This document shows positions 54,076 through 63,848 of a stretch of 64,000 nt of DNA, piece by piece; position 1 is the stretch's first letter, and the number at the start of each line of letters is the position of its first letter. A program made the translations under genes and the position numbers. Source of the DNA: Nocardioides glacieisoli (GTDB lineage: Bacteria; Actinomycetota; Actinomycetes; Propionibacteriales; Nocardioidaceae); NCBI RefSeq assembly GCF_004137245.1, contig NZ_SDWS01000006.1:186001-250000 (forward strand). Direction: 5' to 3'. The notes below the pieces were generated by a model, which saw only the letters and a program-made list of their open reading frames with translations, was not told where the DNA came from and made no database searches.

Positions 54076-55479
54076 TCAGCCGACAGGGACCCGGTGCACC
54101 CCGGCGCTGCCCACGAGTCGGCGTACGACGTCCGCGCAGCCACCGCAGCCGGTGGTCGCACGCGTGCGGTCGACGCACTGCGCGACGGAGTCACAGGCAC
54201 GGATCGCGCCCGCCGTGACGCCGGCGCAGGCGCAGACCTCGGCGTCGTCGGGCAGCGCGGCCGGTGCGTCGACGGCCTCGGGCAGCAGCAGCTGGCCGGG
54301 TTCATCGGGTCCGAGGATCGTGCCGCGGTCGTAGAGCTGGGTGATCAGGCCGACGCGCGAGAGGTCGCCGACCAGGGCGGCCGCGACGATCCGGCCGCCG
54401 TGCACGACGAGGCGCCGGTGGGAGCCGGTGATCGGGTTGGTCACCTCGACCACCTCGCCGGCGGCGGTCTGCGCGTCGCCCAGGACGGCGACGTCGAGGC
54501 CCGTCGCCCGTAGGCGCGCGACGTTGCGATGGCCGTCGTACGACGCCTCCTGCCCGCGGAGGACCTGCGCGAGGACCTCGGCCTGCTCCCAGGCGGGCGG
54601 GACGAAGCCGGTCGTACGTCGCCGGTGCTCGGCGCAGTCGCCCAGGGCGTGGATGCGGTCGTCGGTGACGCTGGCCAGGGCGCTGTCGACGACCACCCCG
54701 CGACGGACCATCAGGCCCGCGCGGCGGGCCAGCGCGGTGGACGGCCTGCCGCCGGCGGTGAGCACGACAAGGTCGGTCGGCAGCGTCGCGCCGTTGTCGA
54801 GCTGCACCCCGTCGTCGGTCATCCGGACGGCGCGGGCGCCGGTGTAGACCTCGGTGCCGAGGCGGCGGAGGTCGCGCGCCAGCACGCCGCCGGCGGCAGG
54901 TCCGACCTGGCTGGCGAGCAGGTGGTCGGCGCCCTCGACGACCTCGGTGAGCACTCCGCGGACCGACAGCGCCCGGGCGACCTGCAGGCCGAGGAGCCCG
55001 CCGCCGACGACGACGGCGCGGGGCGACGGCGTCTCGAGCAGCGCCGTGACCGAGGCGTCGAGCCGGCGGCAGTCCTCGAGGCTGCGGAAGGGGTGGACCT
55101 TGGGATGGAGGGTGCCGTCACGGCGGACCAGGCCGCGGATCGGCGGCAGGGTGGGGATCGCTCCGGTCGCCAGGACGAGCCGGTCGAAGCCCAGCCGTTC
55201 CCCGTCCACCAGCTCGACCTCGCGGGCGGTGCGGTCGATCTCGACGACGCGCGTGTCGAGGCGCAGCTCGATGCCGTGCTCCTCGAACCACGCTGCCGAG
55301 CGGAGGGTGAGGGCGTCGGCGGAGTGGGTGCCCTCGAGGACGGCGGAGAGCAGGATCCGGTTGTACGGCGCGTGCCGCTCGTCGGCGAGGACGGTGACCG
55401 CGACGTCGGCGCCGACGAGTCCCTCGCAGAGCCGGACCGCCGCCATGCCACCGCCGACGATGACGACGCGCTCGGTCAT
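54076..55479 (-). CDS. FAD-dependent oxidoreductase with C-terminal [2Fe-2S] (BFD-like), nitrate reductase electron donor
   Basis: 467 residues. The nucleotide motifs are VVIVGGGMAAVRL and VVGGGLLGLQVARAL, and the FAD site is IHALGDCAEH. A C-terminal BFD-like domain has C-A-C-A-G then TGCGGC, giving a C-x-C ... C-x2-C set. It resembles the N-terminal half of NirB and the NasB/NasC subunits that carry electrons from NAD(P)H to assimilatory nitrate reductase. The start overlaps the nasA stop by four bases, which fits that role well. Confidence 0.83.
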   Translation of the reverse strand: MTERVVIVGGGMAAVRLCEGLVGADVAVTVLADERHAPYNRILLSAVLEGTHSADALTLRSAAWFEEHGIELRLDTRVVEIDRTAREVELVDGERLGFDRLVLATGAIPTLPPIRGLVRRDGTLHPKVHPFRSLEDCRRLDASVTALLETPSPRAVVVGGGLLGLQVARALSVRGVLTEVVEGADHLLASQVGPAAGGVLARDLRRLGTEVYTGARAVRMTDDGVQLDNGATLPTDLVVLTAGGRPSTALARRAGLMVRRGVVVDSALASVTDDRIHALGDCAEHRRRTTGFVPPAWEQAEVLAQVLRGQEASYDGHRNVARLRATGLDVAVLGDAQTAAGEVVEVTNPITGSHRRLVVHGGRIVAAALVGDLSRVGLITQLYDRGTILGPDEPGQLLLPEAVDAPAALPDDAEVCACAGVTAGAIRACDSVAQCVDRTRATTGCGGCADVVRRLVGSAGVHRVPVG

Positions 55480-57509
55480 CCGGCGACCACCACCGCAGAC
55501 AGACGGGCCGCGCACACCTTGAACTCCGGCATCTTCGAGGCCGGGTCGAGGGCGTCGTTGGTGAGCCGGTTGGCGCCCACCCAGTGGAAGGGGACGAAGA
55601 CCGTGTCCGGGCGGATGGTCGTCACCACCCGTGCAGGCGCGGACATCGTGCCGCGCCGGGTCGAGATGCTGACCGGCTCACCGTGGGCCACCCCGATCCG
55701 CCCCGCCACCAGCGGGTGCAGCTCGACGAAGGGACCGTCGTCCGGCAGCGCGCGGACCCGCCGGGTCTGCGCACCCGACTGGTACTGCGCCAGCACGCGT
55801 CCCGTCGTCAGGTGGAGGGGGTAGTCGGCGCACGGCTGCTCCGCCGCGCCGCGGTGCTCGACGGCGTACATCCGGGCCCGGCCGTCGGGGTGGGCAAAGG
55901 ACGAGCCGAAGAGCCGCTCCCCGCCCCAGAAGACGCCGCCCTCGTCGCGGATCCGGTCGTAGGTGATCGAGGAGTAGTCGGCCGGACCACCGGCGGACGC
56001 ACGGCCGAGCTCGGCGAAGACCTCCTCCGGGGCGGTCGCGAACGGCACAGACGACAACCGCACCGCCAGCCCGGCGATCACGTCGAGGTCCGACCGCGCC
56101 CCCGACGGCGGCGTGATCGCCTTCTGCCGCAGCACCACCCGGCCCTCGAGGTTCGTCATCGTGCCCGTCTCCTCCGCCCACTGCGTCACAGGCAGCACGA
56201 CGTCCGCGATCGCGGCGGTCTCGGACATCACGAAGTCGCAGACCACCAGCAGATCGAGGGACTCGAGCCGCTGGGTGACGTGCGTGGCGTTGGGCGCGCT
56301 GACCACGATGTTGGACCCGAAGACCAGCATCGCCGAGGGACCGTCGTCGGTGCCGAGCGCCTCGAGCAGCTCGTACGCCGACCGGCCGGGGCCGGGCAGC
56401 GACTCGGGGTCGACTCCCCAGACCCCGGCGACGTGCGCGCGGGCGACGGGGTCGTCGATCCGGCGGTAGCCGGGCAGCTGGTCGGCCTTCTGGCCGTGCT
56501 CGCGCCCGCCCTGCCCGTTGCCCTGCCCGGTGAGGCAGCCGTATCCCCCACCCCGGGTGCCGACCATGCCCAGCGCCAGGGCGACGTTGATCCAGGCGAG
56601 CACCGTGTCGGACCCGGTGGAGTGCTGCTCCGCGCCGCGGGCGGTGAGGACCATGACCCGAGGGGACCCGGCGAGCATCGCGGCGAGCTCCCGGACCTCG
56701 GCGGCCGAGATCCCGGTCGTCCGCTCGACCCGCTCGGGCCACCAGGGTGCGACAGACTCCTTCACGTCGGCCCACCCGGTGGTCCGGTCGGCGAGGTAGT
56801 CCTCGTCCACCGCACCCGCCGCGACCAGCAGGTGCAGCACCCCGAGCGCGAGGGCGAGGTCGGTGCCCGGCACCGGTTGCAGCGCGAGGTCGGCGCGGTC
56901 CGCGGTCGGCGTACGTCGTGGGTCGATCACCACGACCCGGCCGCCGCGCTCGCGGAGCCGGTCGAGATGCCGCGCCGCGGGCGGCATCGTCTCGGCGAGG
57001 TTGGAGCCGACGAGCACGAGCACGTCGGTCTCCTCGACGTCCGCGAGCGGGAACGGCAGCCCGCGGTCGAGGCCGAAGGCGCGGATCCCGGCCGAGGCGG
57101 CCGAGGACATGCACCAACGCCCGTTGTAGTCGATCTGCGAGGTGCCGAGCGCCGCGCGGGCGAGCTTGCCGAGGGAGTACGCCTTCTCGTTGGTCAGCCC
57201 GCCGCCGCCGAAGACCGCGACGCCGTCGGGGCCACGCTCGGCCTGTGCTGCGCGGATGCCCGCCGCGACCATGTCGAGCGCCTCGTCCCACGACACCGCC
57301 GACCACTCCCCTGTCGCCCGGTCGCGGACCAGCGGCGACGTCAATCGCTCGCGGCTGCCGTAGAGCCCGGCGGCCGACCAGCCCTTGCGGCAGAGCGCAC
57401 CCTGGTTGACGGGGAACTCCTCCCACGCCGACACCTCGGGCGTACGCCGACCGGTGAGCCGCATGCCGCACTGGAGCGAGCAGTAGGGGCAGTGGGTCTC
57501 GGTCGCCAC
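55476..57509 (-). CDS. nasA: Assimilatory nitrate reductase, molybdopterin catalytic subunit
   Basis: 677 residues. The N-terminal [4Fe-4S] motif is C7-P-Y-C10-S-L-Q-C14 followed by CRKG, and a molybdopterin oxidoreductase domain follows, with FGGGGLTNEKAY and VLVLVGSNLAETMPPAARH, read in part. The C-terminal dinucleotide-binding domain has LTTGRVLAQYQSGAQTRR. It reduces nitrate to nitrite in the cytoplasm; no Tat signal is present, consistent with the assimilatory type. GTG 57509 starts ATETHCPYC, which fits the family; a longer frame upstream runs antisense through narK. Lies 14 bases downstream of narK. Confidence 0.9.
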   Translation of the reverse strand: MATETHCPYCSLQCGMRLTGRRTPEVSAWEEFPVNQGALCRKGWSAAGLYGSRERLTSPLVRDRATGEWSAVSWDEALDMVAAGIRAAQAERGPDGVAVFGGGGLTNEKAYSLGKLARAALGTSQIDYNGRWCMSSAASAGIRAFGLDRGLPFPLADVEETDVLVLVGSNLAETMPPAARHLDRLRERGGRVVVIDPRRTPTADRADLALQPVPGTDLALALGVLHLLVAAGAVDEDYLADRTTGWADVKESVAPWWPERVERTTGISAAEVRELAAMLAGSPRVMVLTARGAEQHSTGSDTVLAWINVALALGMVGTRGGGYGCLTGQGNGQGGREHGQKADQLPGYRRIDDPVARAHVAGVWGVDPESLPGPGRSAYELLEALGTDDGPSAMLVFGSNIVVSAPNATHVTQRLESLDLLVVCDFVMSETAAIADVVLPVTQWAEETGTMTNLEGRVVLRQKAITPPSGARSDLDVIAGLAVRLSSVPFATAPEEVFAELGRASAGGPADYSSITYDRIRDEGGVFWGGERLFGSSFAHPDGRARMYAVEHRGAAEQPCADYPLHLTTGRVLAQYQSGAQTRRVRALPDDGPFVELHPLVAGRIGVAHGEPVSISTRRGTMSAPARVVTTIRPDTVFVPFHWVGANRLTNDALDPASKMPEFKVCAARLSAVVVAG

Positions 57510-57523
57510 GGACTCAGTCCCGC

Positions 57524-58999
57524 TCAGATGCCGGCGCCGGCGAGGCTCTGGGAGCGGACCTCGGCGGGACGACGGAGGTAGACCGCCCAGGTCACGGCGC
57601 CGCAGACGACGTAGAAGACGGTGAAGACCAGGAAGGCGCCCTTGGTGGCGGACATGGGGTCGGCCACCCACGGTGCGCTGAAGGCCATCGGGATGAGGAA
57701 GCCGCCGATGGCGCCCACCGCGCCGATGACACCGATCGCGGCGGAGGCCTGCTTGGTGCCGGCCAGCAGGGCGGCGGTGCGCTCGGGGGTGCCGGCCGGC
57801 GTGGCACGCTCGGCCTCGGTGCGCCAGATCGCCGGGATCATCTTGTACGTCGAGCCGTTGCCGATGCCGGTCGCGGCGAAGACGCAGAGGAAGAAGCCCA
57901 GGAACCACGGGAACCACGACTGGTTGGCGGACGCGATCGCCGGGTCCGCGGTCGGGTTGGGGGTGAGCTGCATGAGCGTCCAGAGCACGGCGAGGGTGAA
58001 GACGACCATCGCGGCGAACGCGCCCAGCGTCACCTTCGCGCCGCCGAGGCGGTCGGCCAGCCAGCCGCCGAACGGCCGCGTCGCCGATCCGACCAGAGCA
58101 CCGAGGAAGGCGAAGTAGGCGAAGTAGATGCCGGTCCCCAGCGGCGCCGGCTCCGGCACCCAGAAGTTCAGCTTGATGAGCAGCGGCATGGCGGCGGAGT
58201 AGCCGATGAACGAGCCGAAGGTGCCGATGTAGAGGAACGCCATGATCCACGTCTGCCGCTTGCGCACGACCTGCAGCTGCTCGCGGGGGGAGGACTTCGC
58301 GGTGCTCAGGTTGTCCATGAAGAAGTACGCGGCGAGCGTCGCGACGATCGCGAGGCCGGCGTACACCCACGCCGCGCGCTGCAGGTCGATCCCGCCCTCC
58401 GAGGCCTTGACCAGTCCGAAGATCCCGGCGCCACCGACGATGACGGGCAGGAAGAGCTGGATCAGCGAGACACCCAGGTTGCCGCCTGCGGCGTTGAGGC
58501 CCAGGGCGGCGCCCTTCTTGGCCGAGGGGTAGAAGAAGTTGATGTTGGCCATCGAGCTGGCGAAGTTGCCGCCGCCCAGGCCGGCCGTGGCGGCGATGAG
58601 GCAGAACACCCAGTACGGCGTCTCCGGTCGCTGCACGGCGTACGCGAACCCGAGCGTGGGGATGAGCAGCAGCGCAGCGCTTGCCATCGTCCAGTTGCGG
58701 CCACCGAACTTCGGGACCGCAAAGGTGTACGGCAGCCGCAGCAACGAGCCGACCAGGTTGGGCAGCGCCACCAGCAGGAAGAGCTGCTGCGGCGTGTAGT
58801 CGAACCCGGTCGCCACCAGGAAGGCCGAGCTCACGCTCCAGATCAGCCACACGGAGAAGCCGAGGTGCTCGGCGAAGATCGACCAGATCAGGTTGCGTCG
58901 GGCGACGCGGCGGCCTCCTGCCTCCCAGAAGTCGGGGTCCTCGGGACGCCAGTCCTCGATCCAGCGGCGGCTACGGCGGGTGGGGGTCTGCGTGCTCAT
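57524..58999 (-). CDS. narK: Nitrate/nitrite transporter, MFS family
   Basis: 491 residues with about 12 membrane segments. It has the NarK-type N-terminus IWSIFAEHLGFSVWLIWSV and the nitrate signature-like GLGGGNFASSMANINFFYP, read in part. A glycine-rich second signature occurs near the C-terminus (IGVIGAVGAIGGFLIP). It imports nitrate, with possible nitrite export, for the reductase encoded downstream. ATG 58999 is the first gene of the narK-nasA unit. Confidence 0.92.
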   Translation of the reverse strand: MSTQTPTRRSRRWIEDWRPEDPDFWEAGGRRVARRNLIWSIFAEHLGFSVWLIWSVSSAFLVATGFDYTPQQLFLLVALPNLVGSLLRLPYTFAVPKFGGRNWTMASAALLLIPTLGFAYAVQRPETPYWVFCLIAATAGLGGGNFASSMANINFFYPSAKKGAALGLNAAGGNLGVSLIQLFLPVIVGGAGIFGLVKASEGGIDLQRAAWVYAGLAIVATLAAYFFMDNLSTAKSSPREQLQVVRKRQTWIMAFLYIGTFGSFIGYSAAMPLLIKLNFWVPEPAPLGTGIYFAYFAFLGALVGSATRPFGGWLADRLGGAKVTLGAFAAMVVFTLAVLWTLMQLTPNPTADPAIASANQSWFPWFLGFFLCVFAATGIGNGSTYKMIPAIWRTEAERATPAGTPERTAALLAGTKQASAAIGVIGAVGAIGGFLIPMAFSAPWVADPMSATKGAFLVFTVFYVVCGAVTWAVYLRRPAEVRSQSLAGAGI

Positions 59000-59191
59000 G
59001 CCGCCAGCGTGGTGCGACCGGATGACGTGCGGACTGTCACGGCGGTGGCAGTCTCGTCACGTTCTCCTCACGGCCTCACCGTCCGTCCCTACCGCCCGAT
59101 ACGCCCCGTCTCGCGGCCCAATTCCTGGAATGACCGGCTCGCGGACGTTCCCACCGATAGCCTTCCCGACGTCGATACGGGGGAAGCAACC

Positions 59192-60925
59192 ATGGTGGAC
59201 ACTCCTCGCCCAGGGGAACCGTTCGGGCGCTACAGAATCGTGCGTCGGATCGGTCACGGCGGCATGGGGACGGTCTACGAGGCCGTGCAGGAGAATCTCG
59301 GACGCTCGGTGGCCCTCAAGGTCCTGCTGCCGCAGTTCTCCGACGAGGCCGACTTCCGCGCACGCTTCGCGCGCGAAGCGCACGCGTTGGCGGCCCTCGA
59401 CTCGCCCCACGCCATCCAGGTCTACGACCACGGCGAGGAGTCGGGGCAGCTCTTCATCGCCACCCAGCTCATCCATGGCCCCGACCTCCAACGCCTCGTC
59501 GCCGAGCGTGGCCCCATGCCGATGTCGATGGCGCTCCACGTCGTCGCGCAGGTGGCATCGGGGCTGGCTGACGCGCACAGCGTCGGGATCCTGCACCGCG
59601 ACATCAAACCGAGCAATGTCCTCCTGCGCGAGGGTCACAGCGAGGCGCACGCCTACCTGTGCGACTTCGGGATCGCCAGGGCTGAGGACGACGACCACAC
59701 CGTCACTGGCGGGGTCACCGGCACGGTCGGGTACATGGCTCCCGAACGCCACCAGGGCGCCCCTGCGAGCGCTCAGACGGACATCTACGCCCTCGGCTGC
59801 CTCCTGTGGGTGCTGCTCAGCGGGCAGTCGCCCTATGCCGGCAACACCGGGGTCCAGATGGCCCTGGCGCACATGCACGAGCCGGTCCCTCAGCTCGGTG
59901 GCAGCTCCAGCGTCTTGACCGCTGTGAATGCCATTCTCGCCCGCGCGATGGACAAGCGCCCCGACCGCCGCTATTCCAGCGCCATCGAGATGCGACGCGA
60001 CCTGCTGAAGGCGACGGAGGCAGCGACGGCTGGCGGCGCAGCTGCGGCGGACACCGTGCTGCGTCCTCCTGTCGAGGGAACCGAGCTGCGCAGCCCGGTT
60101 CAGATCGCTTCCGTCCCGGCATCCACGACCCCGCGCCGTCGACGCTCGGGTGCTCTGCTCGCCGCGGCGGCCGTTGCCGTCGTCGCCCTGCTGGGTGGGG
60201 TGGGAGTCGCTCTTGCGGGCACTGGGGACGATGAGTCGGACGGCGACCGGGCGAGTGGCACTGCGGGTGCGAACGCTTCCGGCTCGTCCCTCCCGGCTGG
60301 TGCCGACGAGGAGGAGGCATCAGGTTCGGAGACCGCGGCGGTCGAGCCCCCACCCGAGTCCGAGCCCTCACCATCCAGCACACCGAAGCCCAGGTCTCGG
60401 AAGTCCAGCACGCCGACGCCAGAACCCAGCGAGTCGGTGACGTCCACCCCCAGCCCTGCCATCGAGACTGCACCGGCGACCACGGTCGGATGTTGGAACG
60501 GCGCCGAGGCGTCATCTCGACAGGCCTGCGGCCTGCCGTCCGGCCCCGCCGGCCTCGCGACGGTGTTCCCGTCGATGGCCGGCTGCGCGGCCACCACCTC
60601 GACCGTCGCGGGCAAGGTCGAGGTGTACGAGTGCGGGTACGGCGACTTCCTCATCCGGTACACCCGATGGGCCCCAGGGTTCGACAGGTACGGCTACCTC
60701 GACTCCAACAACGGCGTCGACGCGGCAGAGTGGTACGCGCAGGGCGAGTTCGCCGGGCGGCAGTGGACGAACTTCGAAGGCGGTGACCCTCAGCCCTACC
60801 AGTGGTCCGCGACCTATCGCTACTACCCGTACTCCGTCTCGGTCGAGGGAACATCGGAAGATGCGCGGCAGCGGGGCGTGGCAGCGGTGGCCGTCACGGC
60901 ACCAAGTCGCATCGGACTCAGGTGA
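59192..60925 (+). CDS. Membrane serine/threonine protein kinase
   Basis: 577 residues. The PknB-type kinase domain covers about 14-270: glycine loop GHGGMGTVYE, Lys43 in VALKVL, catalytic H-R-D with Asp137, D-F-G with Asp158 and the activation segment TGTVGYMAPE. A Pro-poor linker and one membrane segment at about 318-340 lead to a Ser/Thr/Pro/Glu-rich stalk and a C-terminal extracellular domain of about 110 residues with cysteines (GCWNGAEASSRQACGLPSG, read in part). No PASTA repeats. ATG 59192 has GGGGGAAG upstream. It is coupled by GTGA to the FHA-ABC gene, like PknF with Rv1747. Confidence 0.9.
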   Translation: MVDTPRPGEPFGRYRIVRRIGHGGMGTVYEAVQENLGRSVALKVLLPQFSDEADFRARFAREAHALAALDSPHAIQVYDHGEESGQLFIATQLIHGPDLQRLVAERGPMPMSMALHVVAQVASGLADAHSVGILHRDIKPSNVLLREGHSEAHAYLCDFGIARAEDDDHTVTGGVTGTVGYMAPERHQGAPASAQTDIYALGCLLWVLLSGQSPYAGNTGVQMALAHMHEPVPQLGGSSSVLTAVNAILARAMDKRPDRRYSSAIEMRRDLLKATEAATAGGAAAADTVLRPPVEGTELRSPVQIASVPASTTPRRRRSGALLAAAAVAVVALLGGVGVALAGTGDDESDGDRASGTAGANASGSSLPAGADEEEASGSETAAVEPPPESEPSPSSTPKPRSRKSSTPTPEPSESVTSTPSPAIETAPATTVGCWNGAEASSRQACGLPSGPAGLATVFPSMAGCAATTSTVAGKVEVYECGYGDFLIRYTRWAPGFDRYGYLDSNNGVDAAEWYAQGEFAGRQWTNFEGGDPQPYQWSATYRYYPYSVSVEGTSEDARQRGVAAVAVTAPSRIGLR

Positions 60926-63168
60926 CCGTCGACGAGAGTGTGTCCAGGTTGCGGGTCGGCAACGCGACCTACCGTCTAGAACCCCACAGTTCTCCCATCA
61001 TCATCGGCCGTGAGCCTCCGGCGCACCTGCTTGTCGAGCACCCGCTGGTGTCCCGGCGTCATGCCGAGCTGGTCTTCGACGGCCAGTGGCAGGTCCGCGA
61101 CCTCGGCAGCACCAATGGCATCTGGCGGGAGGGGCGACGGCTGCAGGCCACCGAGCTCCGGGCGGGTGAAGTGGTGCGTCTCGGCGACCCCACGACGGGC
61201 GTCGTGATCGCCTTGGAGGCGGCAGTGTCGGCGAGCCCTCCGGCTGGCCCGACCGCTCCCGCGCCTGTGCAGCCGACGCACAGCAGCCGCGACGAGCGCA
61301 TGGTGGTGGGACGCGACCCGCGCGCGCACGTCCACGTCGACGACCCAGTCGCCTCGTGGCACCACGCTGAGCTCGTGCCCACCGACGCAGGTGGCTGGAC
61401 CATCGTCGATCGTGGCAGCACGAATCAGACCATCGTCAACGGCGTTCCGGTCACCACGCACTCCCTCGCTGTCGACGACATGGTCCTCATCGGCAACACG
61501 CGCCTGCGGTGGAGCGGACGCACGCTGGAGGGCGTCGTCGACTCCGGGTTCGTCGTCGACCGAGCGTCGTGGGAGGTCAAGGGAAGGAGGATCGTCGACT
61601 CGATCTCGTTCGCCATGCGTACTCCCTCCCTCGTCGCGGTGATCGGGCCGTCGGGCGCCGGAAAGTCGAGCCTGATGCGCTTGGTGACAGGACAGACGCG
61701 GCCGACCCAGGGTGTGGTCTCGCTGGACGGAGCCACCCTCGCGAGCCAGCGATCGGCGCATCGCGGACAGATCGGCGTAGTGCCTCAGTACACGGTCGCC
61801 CACCAGACCCTGACGGCGCGACAGGTGCTCAGGAATGCGGCTCAACTACGCCTACCGGTGGACACACGGCGTGCTGAGCTGGACCAAGCGGTCACGGCCG
61901 CGCTCGACCAGATGGGGTTGGCCCCGCACGCGGACACCCGCATGGCTCGGCTGTCCGGAGGCCAGCAGCGCCGGGTGGGGATCGCCATGGAGATGCTGAC
62001 CAGTCCGACCCTGCTCATCCTCGACGAGCCCACTGCCGGCCTCGACCCGTCGCTCGTGCTTCAGATCATGCAGACACTTCGGCGGCTCGCGGACTCGGGC
62101 ACCAAGGTCGTCCTCGTCACGCACGACCTCGACCACCTGGCACTGGCCGACCAGGTCCTCGTCCTCCGCGCCGGCGGCACACTGGCCTACAGCGGTCCTC
62201 CCGACGACATCCCCGCTCACTTCGGGACGGCCAACTGGGCAGAGATCTTCGCTGACCTGTCAACGCCTGCAGCCCAGGACCACGCGGCCGACGCAGTCGG
62301 TCGACGGAGCACCGGCGTGCAGCCTGTCGAGCTGCCGGTGCCGAGCACCTCTCTCAACGGTGCCGCGCGCCACCTCTGGGTCGTCGCATCCCGTCAGTTC
62401 CGTCTCGTAGCAACAGATCCCGTCTACCTCGCCCTCATGGTCGCCATTCCACTTGCCCTCGCCCTTCTGACGCTCGCGATCCCCGGATCCGACGGGCTCC
62501 GGCGTTCGAGCGACCCGGCGAGCGCCGAAGCATCGAGGCTCCTGGTCATCCTGATCGTCGGGGCGGCCTTCCTCGGACTGTCCGCGACAGTCAGGGACCT
62601 CGTCTCCGAACGACCGATCTACCTCCACGAGCGAGACGCCGGCCTCGTGCCCTCCGCCTACCTCGCGGCGAAGCTGATCGTGTTCACAACGGTCGCGGTG
62701 TTCCAAGCGGTGCTCCTCACAGCGATCGTGCTCGTCACGCGCGACGCCCCTGAGCAGCCGGTGCTGCTTCCGTCCGCGGCAGTGGAGCTCGCGGCCGCTG
62801 TCGCGCTCACCGCGATGTCTGGAGTTGCCTTGGGACTCGCGGTCGGGGCTCGAGTGCGCACCTCCGAGCAGTCCATGCCACCGTTGGTGCTTCTCGTGAT
62901 GGCTCAGCTCGTGCTGTGCGGTGGGATGTTCCCGGTCGACGAGGGCCGCGTCCTTCCGGTGCTCGGCGGGCTGATGCCGACACGGTGGGGCTACGCCCTT
63001 GCCGCCTCGACGACCGACCTCAACTCCATGTCGCCGGCCGTCGACCCGGACTCGCTCTGGACGCACTCGCCGGCAAACTGGATCGGAGGCTCACTCGTGC
63101 TGGCTGCCATGTGGTGCGCCTTTGCGCTGGTGGCCTACACGGGTCTTCGACGACGGCCAGCCGCCTGA
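60922..63168 (+). CDS. FHA-FHA-ABC transporter fused to ABC-2 permease (Rv1747-like)
   Basis: 748 residues in the order FHA domain (about 20-90, IIIGREPP ... HPLVSRRHAEL ... GSTNGIW), second FHA (about 115-190, MVVGRDPR ... WHHAEL ... GSTNQT), ATPase (about 205-430) and six-helix ABC-2 permease (about 480-745). The Walker A is GPSGAGKSS with Lys248, the signature is LSGGQQRR and Walker B is LLILDEPTAGLD. FHA domains bind phosphothreonine, so the kinase encoded upstream probably regulates this exporter, as shown for PknF and Rv1747 in mycobacteria. Exported substrate unknown, perhaps an envelope lipid or glycan. Confidence 0.92.
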   Translation: MTVDESVSRLRVGNATYRLEPHSSPIIIGREPPAHLLVEHPLVSRRHAELVFDGQWQVRDLGSTNGIWREGRRLQATELRAGEVVRLGDPTTGVVIALEAAVSASPPAGPTAPAPVQPTHSSRDERMVVGRDPRAHVHVDDPVASWHHAELVPTDAGGWTIVDRGSTNQTIVNGVPVTTHSLAVDDMVLIGNTRLRWSGRTLEGVVDSGFVVDRASWEVKGRRIVDSISFAMRTPSLVAVIGPSGAGKSSLMRLVTGQTRPTQGVVSLDGATLASQRSAHRGQIGVVPQYTVAHQTLTARQVLRNAAQLRLPVDTRRAELDQAVTAALDQMGLAPHADTRMARLSGGQQRRVGIAMEMLTSPTLLILDEPTAGLDPSLVLQIMQTLRRLADSGTKVVLVTHDLDHLALADQVLVLRAGGTLAYSGPPDDIPAHFGTANWAEIFADLSTPAAQDHAADAVGRRSTGVQPVELPVPSTSLNGAARHLWVVASRQFRLVATDPVYLALMVAIPLALALLTLAIPGSDGLRRSSDPASAEASRLLVILIVGAAFLGLSATVRDLVSERPIYLHERDAGLVPSAYLAAKLIVFTTVAVFQAVLLTAIVLVTRDAPEQPVLLPSAAVELAAAVALTAMSGVALGLAVGARVRTSEQSMPPLVLLVMAQLVLCGGMFPVDEGRVLPVLGGLMPTRWGYALAASTTDLNSMSPAVDPDSLWTHSPANWIGGSLVLAAMWCAFALVAYTGLRRRPAA

Positions 63169-63179
63169 CGCACCCGCCC

Positions 63180-63848
63180 CTACCGCCCGACCCGCCCCGT
63201 CTCGTAGGCCCACATCGCGACCTCGACCCGGTTGCGCGCGCCGAGCTTGCCCATCAGCGCGCCGATGTGGGTCTTCACCGTGCTCAGGCTGATGTGCAGG
63301 TCGGCGGCGATCTCGTGGTTGGTGCGTCCGCGGGCCAGCGCGAGGAGGACGTCCTCCTCGCGCTCGGTCAGCGGCGCGACCGGCTGCCGCGGCGAGGACG
63401 GTCGCTCCAGCGACGCCAGCGTGGTGAGCAGGCGGCGGGTGATGTCGGGCGAGATGAGGGCGTCGCCGTTCGCCGCGGCGTGGATCGCCTGCACCAGCAG
63501 CTCGGGGCCGGCGTCCTTCAGCAGGAAGCCCCGTGCCCCGGCACGCAAAGCGCCGAGGACGTAGTCGTCGAGGTCGAAGGTCGTGATGATGACGACCGCC
63601 ATCGGGTCCTCGACGCCCGGTCCGGCCAGCTGGCGGGTGGCCTCGACGCCGTCGATGCCGGGCATCCGGATGTCGAAGAGGCAGACGTCGGGACGGAGCT
63701 CGCGCGCGACCGCCACCGCCTCGTGACCGTCTGTCGCCTCCCCGACGACCTCGATCCCCGGCTGGGCGTTGAGGATCATCGTGAGCCCGGTGCGCACCAG
63801 CATCTGGTCGTCGGCGACCACGACCCGGATCATCCCTGAGTCAGTCAC
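63180..63848 (-). CDS. NarL/LuxR-type response regulator
   Basis: 222 residues. The receiver domain begins IRVVVADDQMLVRTGL and has phosphoacceptor Asp59 in C-L-F-D-I-R-M-P-G. The C-terminal LuxR helix-turn-helix is LTEREEDVLLALARGRTNHEIAADL, read in part, ending STVKTHIGALMGKLGARNR. GTG 63848 is preferred, with GAGAGG seven bases upstream and a four-base overlap with the kinase stop; ATG 63833 is an alternative. Target genes unknown. Confidence 0.93.
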   Translation of the reverse strand: MTDSGMIRVVVADDQMLVRTGLTMILNAQPGIEVVGEATDGHEAVAVARELRPDVCLFDIRMPGIDGVEATRQLAGPGVEDPMAVVIITTFDLDDYVLGALRAGARGFLLKDAGPELLVQAIHAAANGDALISPDITRRLLTTLASLERPSSPRQPVAPLTEREEDVLLALARGRTNHEIAADLHISLSTVKTHIGALMGKLGARNRVEVAMWAYETGRVGR

